From assembly GCF_014268455.2 (NCBI RefSeq), contig NZ_CP077085.1, positions 3,823,001 to 3,887,000 of the forward strand: a stretch of DNA of 64,000 nucleotides, written 5' to 3'. Under the pieces are notes generated by a model that saw only the letters and a list, made by a program, of their open reading frames with translations, did not search any database and had not been told where the DNA came from. Made by a program: the position numbers and the translations under genes. This document shows, one piece after another, positions 18,832 through 26,349 of the stretch; position 1 is the first letter of the stretch; each line of letters opens with the position of its first letter. Source of the stretch: Pseudomonas shahriarae. Lineage in GTDB: Bacteria; Pseudomonadota; Gammaproteobacteria; Pseudomonadales; Pseudomonadaceae.

Positions 18832-19758
18832 TTATTGATCTATCCGTTGCATCTGAGCGCGTTCATAGCGGGGATACAGGTGGCTGACACTGCGGATCAG
18901 TTCGTAGCGGCTCAGGCTGATGGCCGCAAAACGTTCGGGAATGGGGCTGCGGATCATCTCGCCCATGGCACTGCCGTTGGCAGCACCGGTGGCCATGAGT
19001 TGGTCGAGCCAGCCCAGGTAATCACGCATTTGTGCGAAGGGTTGGGCATCGCTGGCCACCGGGCCATGGCCGGGCACAATCAGCTTCCAGGGCAGGCCTT
19101 GCAGGGTGGCGATATCCGCCAGCCATACCGCCAGGCCCGGGGTGTTGGGGGTGGTCAGGGCGCGCTGGTAAAACACCAGGTCGCCGGCAAACAGCACGCC
19201 GGTGGTTTCGTCGAAAATCGCCAGGTCGGCGCCGGTATGGCCGCTCAGGCTCAACAATCGCAAAGCGTGGCCGCCGACGGTCTGCACTCCGGGGCTCAAC
19301 GTCTGGCTGGGCAGCAGCACTTCGGTGCCGCGCATCCAGTCGCCGACCATGCGGTACATGTTTTCCGCCATGCCATCGCCCTGTTCGCGCAGCAGCGTGG
19401 TGGTGCCTGCCAGCGCAGCGATCGGCACATCCTTGAACGCCTGGTTGCCCAGCACATGGTCGGGGTGATGATGGGTCAACAAGACCTGGATCACCGGCTT
19501 GTCGGTGACCGTGGCAATCGCCTGGCGCAATGCTTCGCCGTAACGCCGGGACGGCCCGGTGTCGATCACCACCACCCCGGCCTGGGTCACGATAAACCCG
19601 GTATTGACGATGTTGCCGCCGTTGGCCCTGGCGAAATTATCCGTGCTGCCTTCCAGCAGCCAGGTGTCGGCGGCGATCTGCCGGGGCTTGAGGGCGTAGT
19701 CGAGGTCGGCCAGCGCGGGCAGGCCCAGGCCAAGTAACAGCAGTAATAGCCACTTCAT
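18832..19758 (-). CDS. Quinoprotein-system zinc metallohydrolase (MBL fold)
   Basis: A 308-residue exported metallo-beta-lactamase-fold protein. The signal peptide is [17 protein letters not shown], followed by mature sequence starting near DLDYALKP. Metal motifs are [21 protein letters not shown] and FAGDLVF, with a final VPGHGPVAS. Proteins of this type are repeatedly encoded beside PQQ dehydrogenases and SoxYZ-like carriers and have been named quinoprotein relay system hydrolases; their reaction is not established. Its ATG overlaps the SoxYZ-like gene's stop by 4 bp, so the two are coupled. Confidence 0.83.
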   Translation of the reverse strand: MKWLLLLLLGLGLPALADLDYALKPRQIAADTWLLEGSTDNFARANGGNIVNTGFIVTQAGVVVIDTGPSRRYGEALRQAIATVTDKPVIQVLLTHHHPDHVLGNQAFKDVPIAALAGTTTLLREQGDGMAENMYRMVGDWMRGTEVLLPSQTLSPGVQTVGGHALRLLSLSGHTGADLAIFDETTGVLFAGDLVFYQRALTTPNTPGLAVWLADIATLQGLPWKLIVPGHGPVASDAQPFAQMRDYLGWLDQLMATGAANGSAMGEMIRSPIPERFAAISLSRYELIRSVSHLYPRYERAQMQRIDQ

Positions 19759-20510
19759 GGGATGGCCCCGGCGAATTCACTACCGCTGGTATCGCGCAAC
19801 AGCAGGCGCACCGGCCCGGCGCCTTGCAGGTCAAACGCCAGGTCGGGGTTCTCGCTGACCGCCGCGAACAGCTCCAGGCGCGCCAACACCCGGTCCTGGG
19901 CGTCGCGCAGTTCGGCGTGGTTGATGTAGAACTCAGGGATGCCGCTGACCATGCCATTGTCCATCGGGTGTGCTATCTGCAGGCGCAGCCGGCTGAAATC
20001 CTCGCGGGGGTAACGACCGCCCAACACTTCCCCCAGGTGTTCTTCCCAGCCCGGCTGGCTGCGCACCACGCTGGGCGCGGTACAGCCGCCGCCGGCGGCG
20101 TCGATCAGGGTCGACCCCACATGCCAAAGGCCATCCTTGGTCAACACGGCGGCGCGCAACGGCGTGGCCTGCTCGATCCGGACGCGGATCGCCAGCCACG
20201 GCAACACGCCCTCGCCCGGCTGGAAGTCGACGATTTTCGGCAGTGGATTGAGTTCGGCCCAGGCGATGATTTTCACCACCTCGCCCTTGAAGGCGCGGGC
20301 GTCGATTTCCAGGGGCACCTGCCGCGCATCTTCGGCAAATGGCGGCGCCAGCAGCTTGACCCGTTCATCAAAGACAAACGGCGCATTGCCGAGGAACTGC
20401 TGGTGGAAATAGCTCCACATCACCGATGGCACCGGGTCTTTGCCGGGGTCCATCCCGTAGGCGGCCACTGGCAACCAGCAAGCCAACAGCCAACGTGCGC
20501 GCCAGCCCAT
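19755..20510 (-). CDS. Quinoprotein-associated SoxYZ-like carrier protein
   Basis: A 251-residue exported protein (signal about residues 1-19, MGWRARWLLACWLPVAAYG). The N-terminal half resembles SoxY: FDERVKLLAPPFAEDARQVP and a AGGGCTAPS segment whose Cys could carry a substrate, although in true SoxY the Cys is at the C-terminus. The C-terminal half resembles SoxZ (LQIAHPMDNGM...PEFYINHAEL). Such fusions accompany PQQ-dependent dehydrogenases. It is 3 bp after exaB and overlaps the MBL gene. The role is inferred from context: a periplasmic carrier working with the MBL hydrolase. Confidence 0.8.
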   Translation of the reverse strand: MGWRARWLLACWLPVAAYGMDPGKDPVPSVMWSYFHQQFLGNAPFVFDERVKLLAPPFAEDARQVPLEIDARAFKGEVVKIIAWAELNPLPKIVDFQPGEGVLPWLAIRVRIEQATPLRAAVLTKDGLWHVGSTLIDAAGGGCTAPSVVRSQPGWEEHLGEVLGGRYPREDFSRLRLQIAHPMDNGMVSGIPEFYINHAELRDAQDRVLARLELFAAVSENPDLAFDLQGAGPVRLLLRDTSGSEFAGAIP

Positions 20511-20513
20511 GGC

Positions 20514-20975
20514 TTACTCCTCGACGTGCACGCTATCAAGATAAGTGCGTACCGCCCACAAGGCTTCCTGGCTCAAGTAGTCGGCCATTTTCGGCATGTA
20601 CACCCGACCATCGCGCACGGCGCCATGGCGCACCCGTTCGACGAACCATTCGTCCCCGGCATCGCCCTCATCGAGCATGCGCAGGTCGGGGGCGATCCCG
20701 CCGGACTTGGCTTCCAGACCGTGGCACGCGGCGCAGTTCTGGTTATAGGCCGAGGCCCCCACTTCGACGGCCTTGGCGTGTTCCGGCGACTGGCGATACG
20801 GGTTCACCGCCGCCCAGCCATCGGCATCCAGCGGTACGCCGGCGTCCTTGATCGGGGTCAGGCCTTGGGTTTCCACGGCAGTTGGCGTCACGTTGCCGTG
20901 AGCCCAGACGGAGCCTGCACCGATCACCCCGGCCAACAGGCCGGCAACCAGCAAGGCGTTGCGTTTTGTTGTCAT
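20514..20975 (-). CDS. exaB: Cytochrome c550 ExaB, electron acceptor of ExaA
   Basis: A 153-residue periplasmic c-type cytochrome. A signal peptide (residues ~1-25, ending SVWA-HG) is followed by one haem site CAACH at about residue 82 and a distal Met in RVYMPKMADYL. It takes electrons from the quinoprotein ethanol dehydrogenase ExaA and passes them to the respiratory chain. GGGG lies just upstream of ATG 20975. It is the first gene of the minus-strand operon and diverges from exaA across 254 bp. Confidence 0.92.
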   Translation of the reverse strand: MTTKRNALLVAGLLAGVIGAGSVWAHGNVTPTAVETQGLTPIKDAGVPLDADGWAAVNPYRQSPEHAKAVEVGASAYNQNCAACHGLEAKSGGIAPDLRMLDEGDAGDEWFVERVRHGAVRDGRVYMPKMADYLSQEALWAVRTYLDSVHVEE

Positions 20976-21129
20976 TATTGTCCCCTCAGGATTGCACGCA
21001 AAACCTCTCTACAGAGGCTATGGCAACCATCATAGGAACGCCTCGCCAGGGCCCGTATGCTGCTTTGGTGGCCGGGCTCTACTCCCTTCGTAGTAAGGCT
21101 TGCGGGCCCCTGCTAAATCAGATGCGGTT

Positions 21130-21165
21130 CGGGAAATTGTCCCGGCCACACCGGGATATTTTCCG
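21130..21165. promoter_or_regulatory. Tandem inverted repeats in the exaA-exaB divergent promoter region
   Basis: CGGGAAATTGTCCCG (21130-21144) and CCGGGATATTTTCCG (21151-21165) are two similar inverted repeats centred 21 bp apart, two helical turns, within the 254-bp gap between exaB and exaA. They are candidate binding sites for one of the LuxR-type response regulators of the cluster (inference; no binding site was recognised from literature). Confidence 0.45.
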
Positions 21166-21229
21166 TATCCGCGGGCACCGTCCAGCCAGCAACCTGTGCA
21201 GGCCAAAACCTCCACTGGGAACTGCAACC

Positions 21230-23122
21230 ATGACAATAAGATCGCTACCCGCCCTCTCGCCGCTGAGCCTTGCCGTGCAGGCTTTCCTGCTGGTCGGCAG
21301 CCTGTCCTTGAGTGCGGCGAGCTTCGCCGCTGCCGAACCTGCAAAGCAGACGCGCAACGTCACCTGGGAAGACATTGCCAACGACCACCTGACCACCAAG
21401 GACGTGCTGCAATACGGCATGGGCACCAACGCCCAGCGCTGGAGCCCCCTGGCCCAGGTCAACGACAAGAACGTGTTCAAGCTCACCCCGGCCTGGTCGT
21501 ACTCGTTCGGTGACGAGAAGCAGCGCGGCCAGGAGTCCCAGGCCATCGTCAACGACGGCGTGGTGTATGTCACCGGCTCCTACTCCCGGGTGTTCGCCCT
21601 CGACGCCAAGACCGGCAAGCGCCTGTGGACCTACAACCACCGCCTGCCCGACAACATTCGCCCGTGCTGTGACGTGGTCAACCGCGGGGCGGCGATTTTT
21701 GGCGACAAGATCTACTTCGGCACCCTCGATGCGCGCCTGATCGCCCTCGATAAAAACACCGGCAAAGTGGTGTGGAACAAGAAATTCGGCGACCACGCCG
21801 CCGGCTACACCATGACCGGCGCCCCGGTGCTGATCAAAGACAAGGTCACCGGCAAGGTCCTGCTGATCCACGGCAGCTCCGGCGATGAATTCGGCGTGGT
21901 CGGCCAGTTGTTTGCCCGCGACCCGGACACCGGCGAAGAAGTGTGGATGCGCCCGTTCGTCGAAGGCCACATGGGCCGCCTGAATGGCAAGGACAGCACC
22001 ACCACCGGCGATGTGAAAGCACCGTCCTGGCCAGATGATCCGACCACCGAAACCGGCAAGGTCGAAGCCTGGAGCCACGGCGGCGGTGCCCCTTGGCAGA
22101 GCGCCAGTTTCGATGCCGAGACCAACACCATCATCGTCGGCGCCGGCAACCCCGGCCCGTGGAACACCTGGGCGCGTACTTCCAAGGATGGCAACCCTCA
22201 CGACTTCGACAGCCTCTATACCTCAGGCCAAGTGGGTGTCGACCCAAGCACCGGCGAAGTGAAGTGGTTCTACCAGCACACGCCAAACGATGCCTGGGAC
22301 TTCTCCGGCAACAACGAGCTGGTACTGTTCGACTACAAGGACAAGGACGGCAAAGTGGTCAAGGCCACCGGCCACGCTGACCGCAACGGCTTCTTCTACG
22401 TGGTGGACCGTAACAACGGCAAGCTGCAGAACGCCTTCCCGTTCGTCGACAACATCACCTGGGCCAGTCATATCGACCTGAAGACCGGCCGCCCCGTGGA
22501 AAACGAAGGCCAGCGTCCGGCCAAGCCGCTGCCGGGTGAAACCAAGGGCAAGCCGGTGGAAGTCTCGCCGCCGTTCCTCGGTGGCAAGAACTGGAACCCC
22601 ATGGCCTACAGCCAGGACACCGGCCTGTTCTACATCCCCGGCAACCAGTGGAAAGAGGAATACTGGACCGAAGAGGTCAACTACAAGAAGGGTTCGGCGT
22701 ACCTGGGCATGGGCTTCCGTATCAAGCGCATGTATGACGACCACGTCGGCACCCTGCGCGCGATGAACCCGACCACCGGCAAGGTGGTGTGGGAGCACAA
22801 GGAGGCCCTGCCATTGTGGGCCGGCGTGCTGGCGACCAAGGGCAACCTGGTGTTCACCGGCACCGGCGACGGTTTCTTCAAAGCCTTCGACGCAAAAACC
22901 GGCAAGGAGCTGTGGAAGTTCCAGACCGGCAGCGGCATCGTCTCCCCACCGATCACCTGGGAACAGGATGGCGAGCAATACATCGGCGTGACCGTTGGCT
23001 ACGGCGGCGCGGTGCCGTTGTGGGGCGGCGACATGGCCGAGCTGACCAAACCGGTGGCACAGGGCGGGTCGTTCTGGGTGTTCAAAATCCCGAGTTGGGA
23101 TAACAAAACCGCGCAAAAATAA
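21230..23122 (+). CDS. exaA: PQQ-dependent ethanol dehydrogenase ExaA (Ca2+ type)
   Basis: A 630-residue periplasmic quinoprotein that oxidises ethanol and other alcohols. The signal peptide (residues ~1-34) is followed by an eight-bladed propeller with W-docking repeats such as LDAKTGKRLWTY and FDAKTGKELWKF. The adjacent-Cys disulfide is in IRPCCDVVNRG. The catalytic segment is NDAWDFSGNNE: the catalytic Asp has Ser two residues later. Lanthanide enzymes of the PedH/XoxF type have Asp there, so this is the Ca2+ form. ATG 21230 starts the signal peptide; upstream in-frame codons run through the promoter region. Electrons go to ExaB. Confidence 0.94.
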   Translation: MTIRSLPALSPLSLAVQAFLLVGSLSLSAASFAAAEPAKQTRNVTWEDIANDHLTTKDVLQYGMGTNAQRWSPLAQVNDKNVFKLTPAWSYSFGDEKQRGQESQAIVNDGVVYVTGSYSRVFALDAKTGKRLWTYNHRLPDNIRPCCDVVNRGAAIFGDKIYFGTLDARLIALDKNTGKVVWNKKFGDHAAGYTMTGAPVLIKDKVTGKVLLIHGSSGDEFGVVGQLFARDPDTGEEVWMRPFVEGHMGRLNGKDSTTTGDVKAPSWPDDPTTETGKVEAWSHGGGAPWQSASFDAETNTIIVGAGNPGPWNTWARTSKDGNPHDFDSLYTSGQVGVDPSTGEVKWFYQHTPNDAWDFSGNNELVLFDYKDKDGKVVKATGHADRNGFFYVVDRNNGKLQNAFPFVDNITWASHIDLKTGRPVENEGQRPAKPLPGETKGKPVEVSPPFLGGKNWNPMAYSQDTGLFYIPGNQWKEEYWTEEVNYKKGSAYLGMGFRIKRMYDDHVGTLRAMNPTTGKVVWEHKEALPLWAGVLATKGNLVFTGTGDGFFKAFDAKTGKELWKFQTGSGIVSPPITWEQDGEQYIGVTVGYGGAVPLWGGDMAELTKPVAQGGSFWVFKIPSWDNKTAQK

Positions 23123-23139
23123 CCCCCCGTTGATGATCG

Positions 23140-23160
23140 TTCCCACGCTCTGCGTGGGAA
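23140..23160. terminator. Palindromic hairpin after exaA
   Basis: TTCCCACGC and GCGTGGGAA arms with a short loop lie 18 bases past the exaA stop, before the pentapeptide gene. This palindrome type is common between Pseudomonas genes and could terminate or stabilise the exaA message; no U-tract follows. Confidence 0.5.
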
Positions 23161-23209
23161 TGCCTCCCAGGGCGCACCGCGCCCCAACGGTCACCACGAG
23201 GTCCCTGCC

Positions 23210-23857
23210 ATGAACTACCTGCCCCTGCTACTCCTGCTTTCCCTCCCTCTGGCCTACGCCGACGACGGCGACGATCAACCCCTGGTCATCAACGGCTGCA
23301 CCCTCGCCCCCCACAGCCAATGCCCCGGCGCCAACCTCAAGGGCGCCAACCTGCGCAACCAGGACTTGAGCAAAATGAACCTGGCCGGGGCCGATCTGCG
23401 CGAGGCCGACCTGCGCCACGCGAACCTCGACCTGGCCAACCTGGAAAAAGCCCAACTGCAAGGCGCCAACCTGACCCGCGCCAGCCTGCAGCAAGCCAAC
23501 CTGCGCCTGGCAGATTTCAGCGGGGCCACTTTGATGGCCGTGCAAGGCTGGGGCATGTTTGCCCAGGGCGCGCAATTTGAAAACGCCAACCTCAGCGCGG
23601 CTTACCTGCAATTTGCGCGGTTGTCGGGGGCCAAGCTGCACAAGGCCAACCTGCGTGCAGCAGACCTGGAAATGACTTGGATGAGCAAAGCCGACCTGCA
23701 AGGTGCGGACCTGAGCGACGCCAACCTGCAAGAGGCCAAGTTCGGTGAAAGCAACCTGGAACAGGCCACCCTCACCGGCAGCCGCCAGCACTATGCAAAC
23801 TTCCAGGACGCGAATATGGAGGGCTGCAAGGACTGCCCCACCACCTGGGACCGTTAA
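23210..23857 (+). CDS. Exported pentapeptide-repeat protein
   Basis: A 215-residue protein with a signal peptide (MNYLPLLLLLSLPLAYA, cleaved before DDGDD). Two Cys (NGC, HSQC) are followed by roughly 30 A(N/D)LxxA repeats, such as GANLKGANLRN and GADLREADLRHANLDLANL. The repeats build a right-handed quadrilateral beta-helix. A short break near GWGMFAQGAQFEN separates two repeat blocks; two Cys lie near the C-terminus (EGCKDCPTTW). A similar protein is remembered downstream of exaA in other pseudomonads. Function unknown; the location argues for a periplasmic role tied to the quinoprotein system. Confidence 0.82.
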   Translation: MNYLPLLLLLSLPLAYADDGDDQPLVINGCTLAPHSQCPGANLKGANLRNQDLSKMNLAGADLREADLRHANLDLANLEKAQLQGANLTRASLQQANLRLADFSGATLMAVQGWGMFAQGAQFENANLSAAYLQFARLSGAKLHKANLRAADLEMTWMSKADLQGADLSDANLQEAKFGESNLEQATLTGSRQHYANFQDANMEGCKDCPTTWDR

Positions 23858-23899
23858 CTTTTGCAGGAGCGGGCTTGCCGGCTCCCGCAGAGGAGCGAC

Positions 23900-24526
23900 T
23901 TATCCCGCCGCCCGCACCACGCCCATATCAATCCCCACATGCACCAGCTCCGCATGGGAGCTGACCTGCAATTTGCTCTTGAGCAAGGTCAGGTGATTGG
24001 ACACGGTCTTGCTGCTGATACTCAGTTGATCGGCAATGGCCCGGGTGGGTGTGCCTTTGGCCAGCATCAGGAAAATTTCCAGCTCACGGGCCGTCATGCC
24101 CTGCAGGCGATGATCGACCGGGTGGTAGGCCAGCTCGGTGGCCAGGGCCTGTTCGATATAGGTGTGGCCGTCGAGAATGCGCTGCACCGCTTCATTCATC
24201 ACCGCAGGCGTCGCGCCCTTGGTGATATAGCCCGACGCACCGGCCTCCAGGGCCTGGCGTACCAGGGGCAGCTCCTGATGCTGGCTGAAAAACAGCACGC
24301 GCAATTGCGGCAGGCGCTGGCGCAGGCGGCGGGTGGTCTCCAGGCCACTGATGCCCGGCAGGCCAAAACCGGTGATCACCAGGTTCGGCACCGCCTCCTG
24401 CACCCGCGCCAGCGCCTCCTCGCCAGTGCCCGCCTCGCGCACTTCCACGCCCGGTAGCAGCGCCCGCAATAGGCTGCTGTAACCCAGGCGCACCACGGCG
24501 TGCTTGTCTACCAACAGGATATTCAT
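23900..24526 (-). CDS. LuxR-type response regulator lacking the phospho-acceptor Asp
   Basis: A 208-residue protein with a receiver domain (1-~120) and a C-terminal LuxR helix-turn-helix (MTARELEIFLMLAKGTPTRA, SSKTVSNHLTLLKSKL). The receiver is atypical. The acidic pair at its start is Asp7-Lys8 (LLVDKHAV) instead of two acidic residues. Where the phosphorylated Asp is expected the sequence is VITGFGLPG, with Gly53. It occupies the position of the exaE/eraR regulator in related clusters, but no sensor kinase gene is beside it. ATG 24526 overlaps the stop of the 39-aa ORF (ATGA). It may act without phosphorylation. Confidence 0.85.
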   Translation of the reverse strand: MNILLVDKHAVVRLGYSSLLRALLPGVEVREAGTGEEALARVQEAVPNLVITGFGLPGISGLETTRRLRQRLPQLRVLFFSQHQELPLVRQALEAGASGYITKGATPAVMNEAVQRILDGHTYIEQALATELAYHPVDHRLQGMTARELEIFLMLAKGTPTRAIADQLSISSKTVSNHLTLLKSKLQVSSHAELVHVGIDMGVVRAAG

Positions 24527-24642
24527 GAGGAATGCGCCGGCGTCACCAACAACGGCGCCGGTCGCGGGCCGTGGAGCTTGTCCACGCCGATCAGGCTGAC
24601 AATCAGCAAAAACGGCAAGAGCAGCGCCTTGAGAATTCGCAT
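24523..24642 (-). CDS. 39-residue hydrophobic peptide coupled to the response regulator
   Basis: This small ORF begins MRILKALLLPFLLIVSLIGV, a short positive start followed by one membrane-spanning stretch, and ends DKLHGPRPAPLLVTPAHSS. AGGAG lies 10 bases before its ATG. Its TGA overlaps the regulator's ATG (ATGA), which suggests translational coupling. It is divergent from the CXXCW gene. No family is recognised. It could be a real membrane peptide or a leader whose translation sets regulator levels. Confidence 0.55.
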   Translation of the reverse strand: MRILKALLLPFLLIVSLIGVDKLHGPRPAPLLVTPAHSS

Positions 24643-24801
24643 GATCGTACAACTCCTGAGGATGACCGGTACTTTCATGCTAGAGCCCTCAAGCGCCGGC
24701 TGATTTACTACTTTGGTACTGGTTTTGCTGTCTATCGTCGCATTCCCAAGGCAGCGCGACTGGCATGTAATAGGCGCATAACTATAAGGATCGTACCTGC
24801 C

Positions 24802-25356
24802 ATGCTGCCCGCCCGACTGACTCTGGCTGCCGTGCTGTCGCTGACCCCGCTGCTGGCTGCTGCCCAGCCGCCAACCGCGCTGTTTTCCCGCGACGGCTAC
24901 CGCATCAACCTCTATCGCAGCCCCACCCCCGAACACCTGCCGGGCGCGACCATCGTCGATACCCAGGCCCTGCAAACCCTGCTGGCGCAACAGCCGCGCC
25001 CGGTGCTGATCGACGTCTACCGCCGGCAATGGCTGCACGGCCAGTTCATCGAAGACCAGCCCCACGCCAACCTGCCCGGCAGCCACTGGCTGGCCAATAC
25101 CGGCGATGGCGAGCTGACGCCCGAGTGGCAGAGCTACTTTGCCCGCCACCTGTACACCTACACCGACGGTCACCTTGCCCACCCCTTAGTGTTCTACTGC
25201 CGCGCCGATTGCTGGTTGAGTTGGAACGCGGTAAAACGGGCCAAAGCCTTGGGCTATAACACTGTGTATTGGTATCGCGATGGCCTGGACGCGTGGGAAG
25301 CCGCCAAGCTGCCCGTCGCCGCGGCACACCCTGAGCCCTTTGAGCTTGCCCCCTGA
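24802..25356 (+). CDS. PQQ-associated CXXCW-motif (rhodanese-like) protein
   Basis: A 184-residue exported protein. The signal peptide (about 1-21, ending LLAAAQ) is followed by a rhodanese-like fold with a C-terminal FYCRADCWLSWNAVKRA. The CRADCW segment is the CXXCW hallmark of a family found almost only beside PQQ-dependent alcohol dehydrogenases. The two Cys suggest thiol chemistry in the periplasm, perhaps with the SoxYZ-like carrier and MBL hydrolase (inference). AAGGA lies 11 bases before ATG 24802. It is followed 27 bp later by the agmR-type regulator. Confidence 0.85.
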   Translation: MLPARLTLAAVLSLTPLLAAAQPPTALFSRDGYRINLYRSPTPEHLPGATIVDTQALQTLLAQQPRPVLIDVYRRQWLHGQFIEDQPHANLPGSHWLANTGDGELTPEWQSYFARHLYTYTDGHLAHPLVFYCRADCWLSWNAVKRAKALGYNTVYWYRDGLDAWEAAKLPVAAAHPEPFELAP

Positions 25357-25383
25357 AACATCACAATAAAAAGGTGAACGGCC

Positions 25384-26049
25384 ATGTATAAAATTCTGAT
25401 TGCCGACGATCACCCGCTGTTTCGCGAAGCGATCCATAACGTCATCAGCGACGGTTTTGCCGGCAGCGAAGTGATGGAAACTGCCGACCTGGACAGCGCC
25501 CTGGCCCTGACCCAGGAGCACGACGACCTCGACCTGATCCTGCTGGACCTGAACATGCCCGGCATGCACGGCCTCAACGGCCTGATCAACCTGCGCAACG
25601 AAGCGCCGACCATACCGGTGGTGATCGTCTCGGCCGAACAGGACAAGCAGATCGTGCTGCAAGCCATCACCTATGGCGCGGTGGGCTTTATCACTAAATC
25701 CTCGCCACGGGCGCAGATGACCGAAGCGATCCAGCAGATCCTCAATGGCAACGTGTACCTGCCGCCCGACATCATCCGCACCCAGAAAAACCCCGGCCAG
25801 CGGCGCATGCACGACAACCCGGCCTTCGCCCCGGAACTGCTGCAGGCCCTTACACGCAAGCAGTTGCTGGTGTTGGAGCGGATGACCAAGGGCGAGTCGA
25901 ACAAGCAGATTGCCTACACCCTGGAAATTGCCGAGACCACGGTGAAGGCCCATGTGTCGGCGATTCTGCGCAAGTTGAACGTACATAACCGGGTGCAGGC
26001 GATCCTTAGCGCTGGAGATATCGACTTCGGCTCCTACCTGCGGCGCTGA
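25384..26049 (+). CDS. agmR: LuxR-family response regulator AgmR/ErbR type
   Basis: A 221-residue regulator with a standard receiver: acidic pair in [12 protein letters not shown], phospho-acceptor Asp at about residue 58 in [13 protein letters not shown], Thr/Ser in VVIVSAEQD and Lys in FITKSSPRA. The C-terminal LuxR HTH is [20 protein letters not shown] and [18 protein letters not shown]. It matches the activator of ethanol/glycerol oxidation genes known as AgmR/ErbR/PedR1. Its likely partner is the nahK-type hybrid kinase at 27813-30113, now separated from it by an insertion sequence. Confidence 0.88.
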   Translation: MYKILIADDHPLFREAIHNVISDGFAGSEVMETADLDSALALTQEHDDLDLILLDLNMPGMHGLNGLINLRNEAPTIPVVIVSAEQDKQIVLQAITYGAVGFITKSSPRAQMTEAIQQILNGNVYLPPDIIRTQKNPGQRRMHDNPAFAPELLQALTRKQLLVLERMTKGESNKQIAYTLEIAETTVKAHVSAILRKLNVHNRVQAILSAGDIDFGSYLRR

Positions 26050-26117
26050 TTTTCCTTACAACTGAGCTCCCACAGGGGTACGCGTACGATTCAAAGATCA
26101 GGTCGGCTTTAAGGCCG

Positions 26118-26349
26118 CCTCGCTTTGCTTTTGATCTTGATCTTGATCTGAGGCGCCCCGTTAAACCACGCTGGCCGTCATCCGATTTTGATTTGGGGGG
26201 TAACCCGGCAGGACGCCGGGTTAGCCGCGCTGGGCCATGGATGGCCCATCGCGGCGGCCCCCCAAATCAATGTCGGATGACGGGCATGCCGAGCCTAGGC
26301 GAGGCACCGAGTGGTGGGGCAAGAGCGCTTTGGTTACTTTCGCGCTCTT
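26118..26349 (-). repeat. Dispersed repeat copy B, part before IS481
   Basis: This is the inverted counterpart of 16842-17065: CGCCCCGTTAAACCACGCTG, CTAGGCGAGGCACCGAGTGG and CTTTGGTTACTTTCG are shared. With 27608-27680 it forms one copy, broken by the IS481 element. The region 26050-26431 contains only this repeat and the start of the IS; no other gene was seen. Confidence 0.82.

Noticed and set aside
20882..21229. Upstream extension of the exaA frame
   Set aside because: The family protein begins with the signal peptide at 21230; the earlier codons cover the divergent promoter and part of exaB on the other strand.
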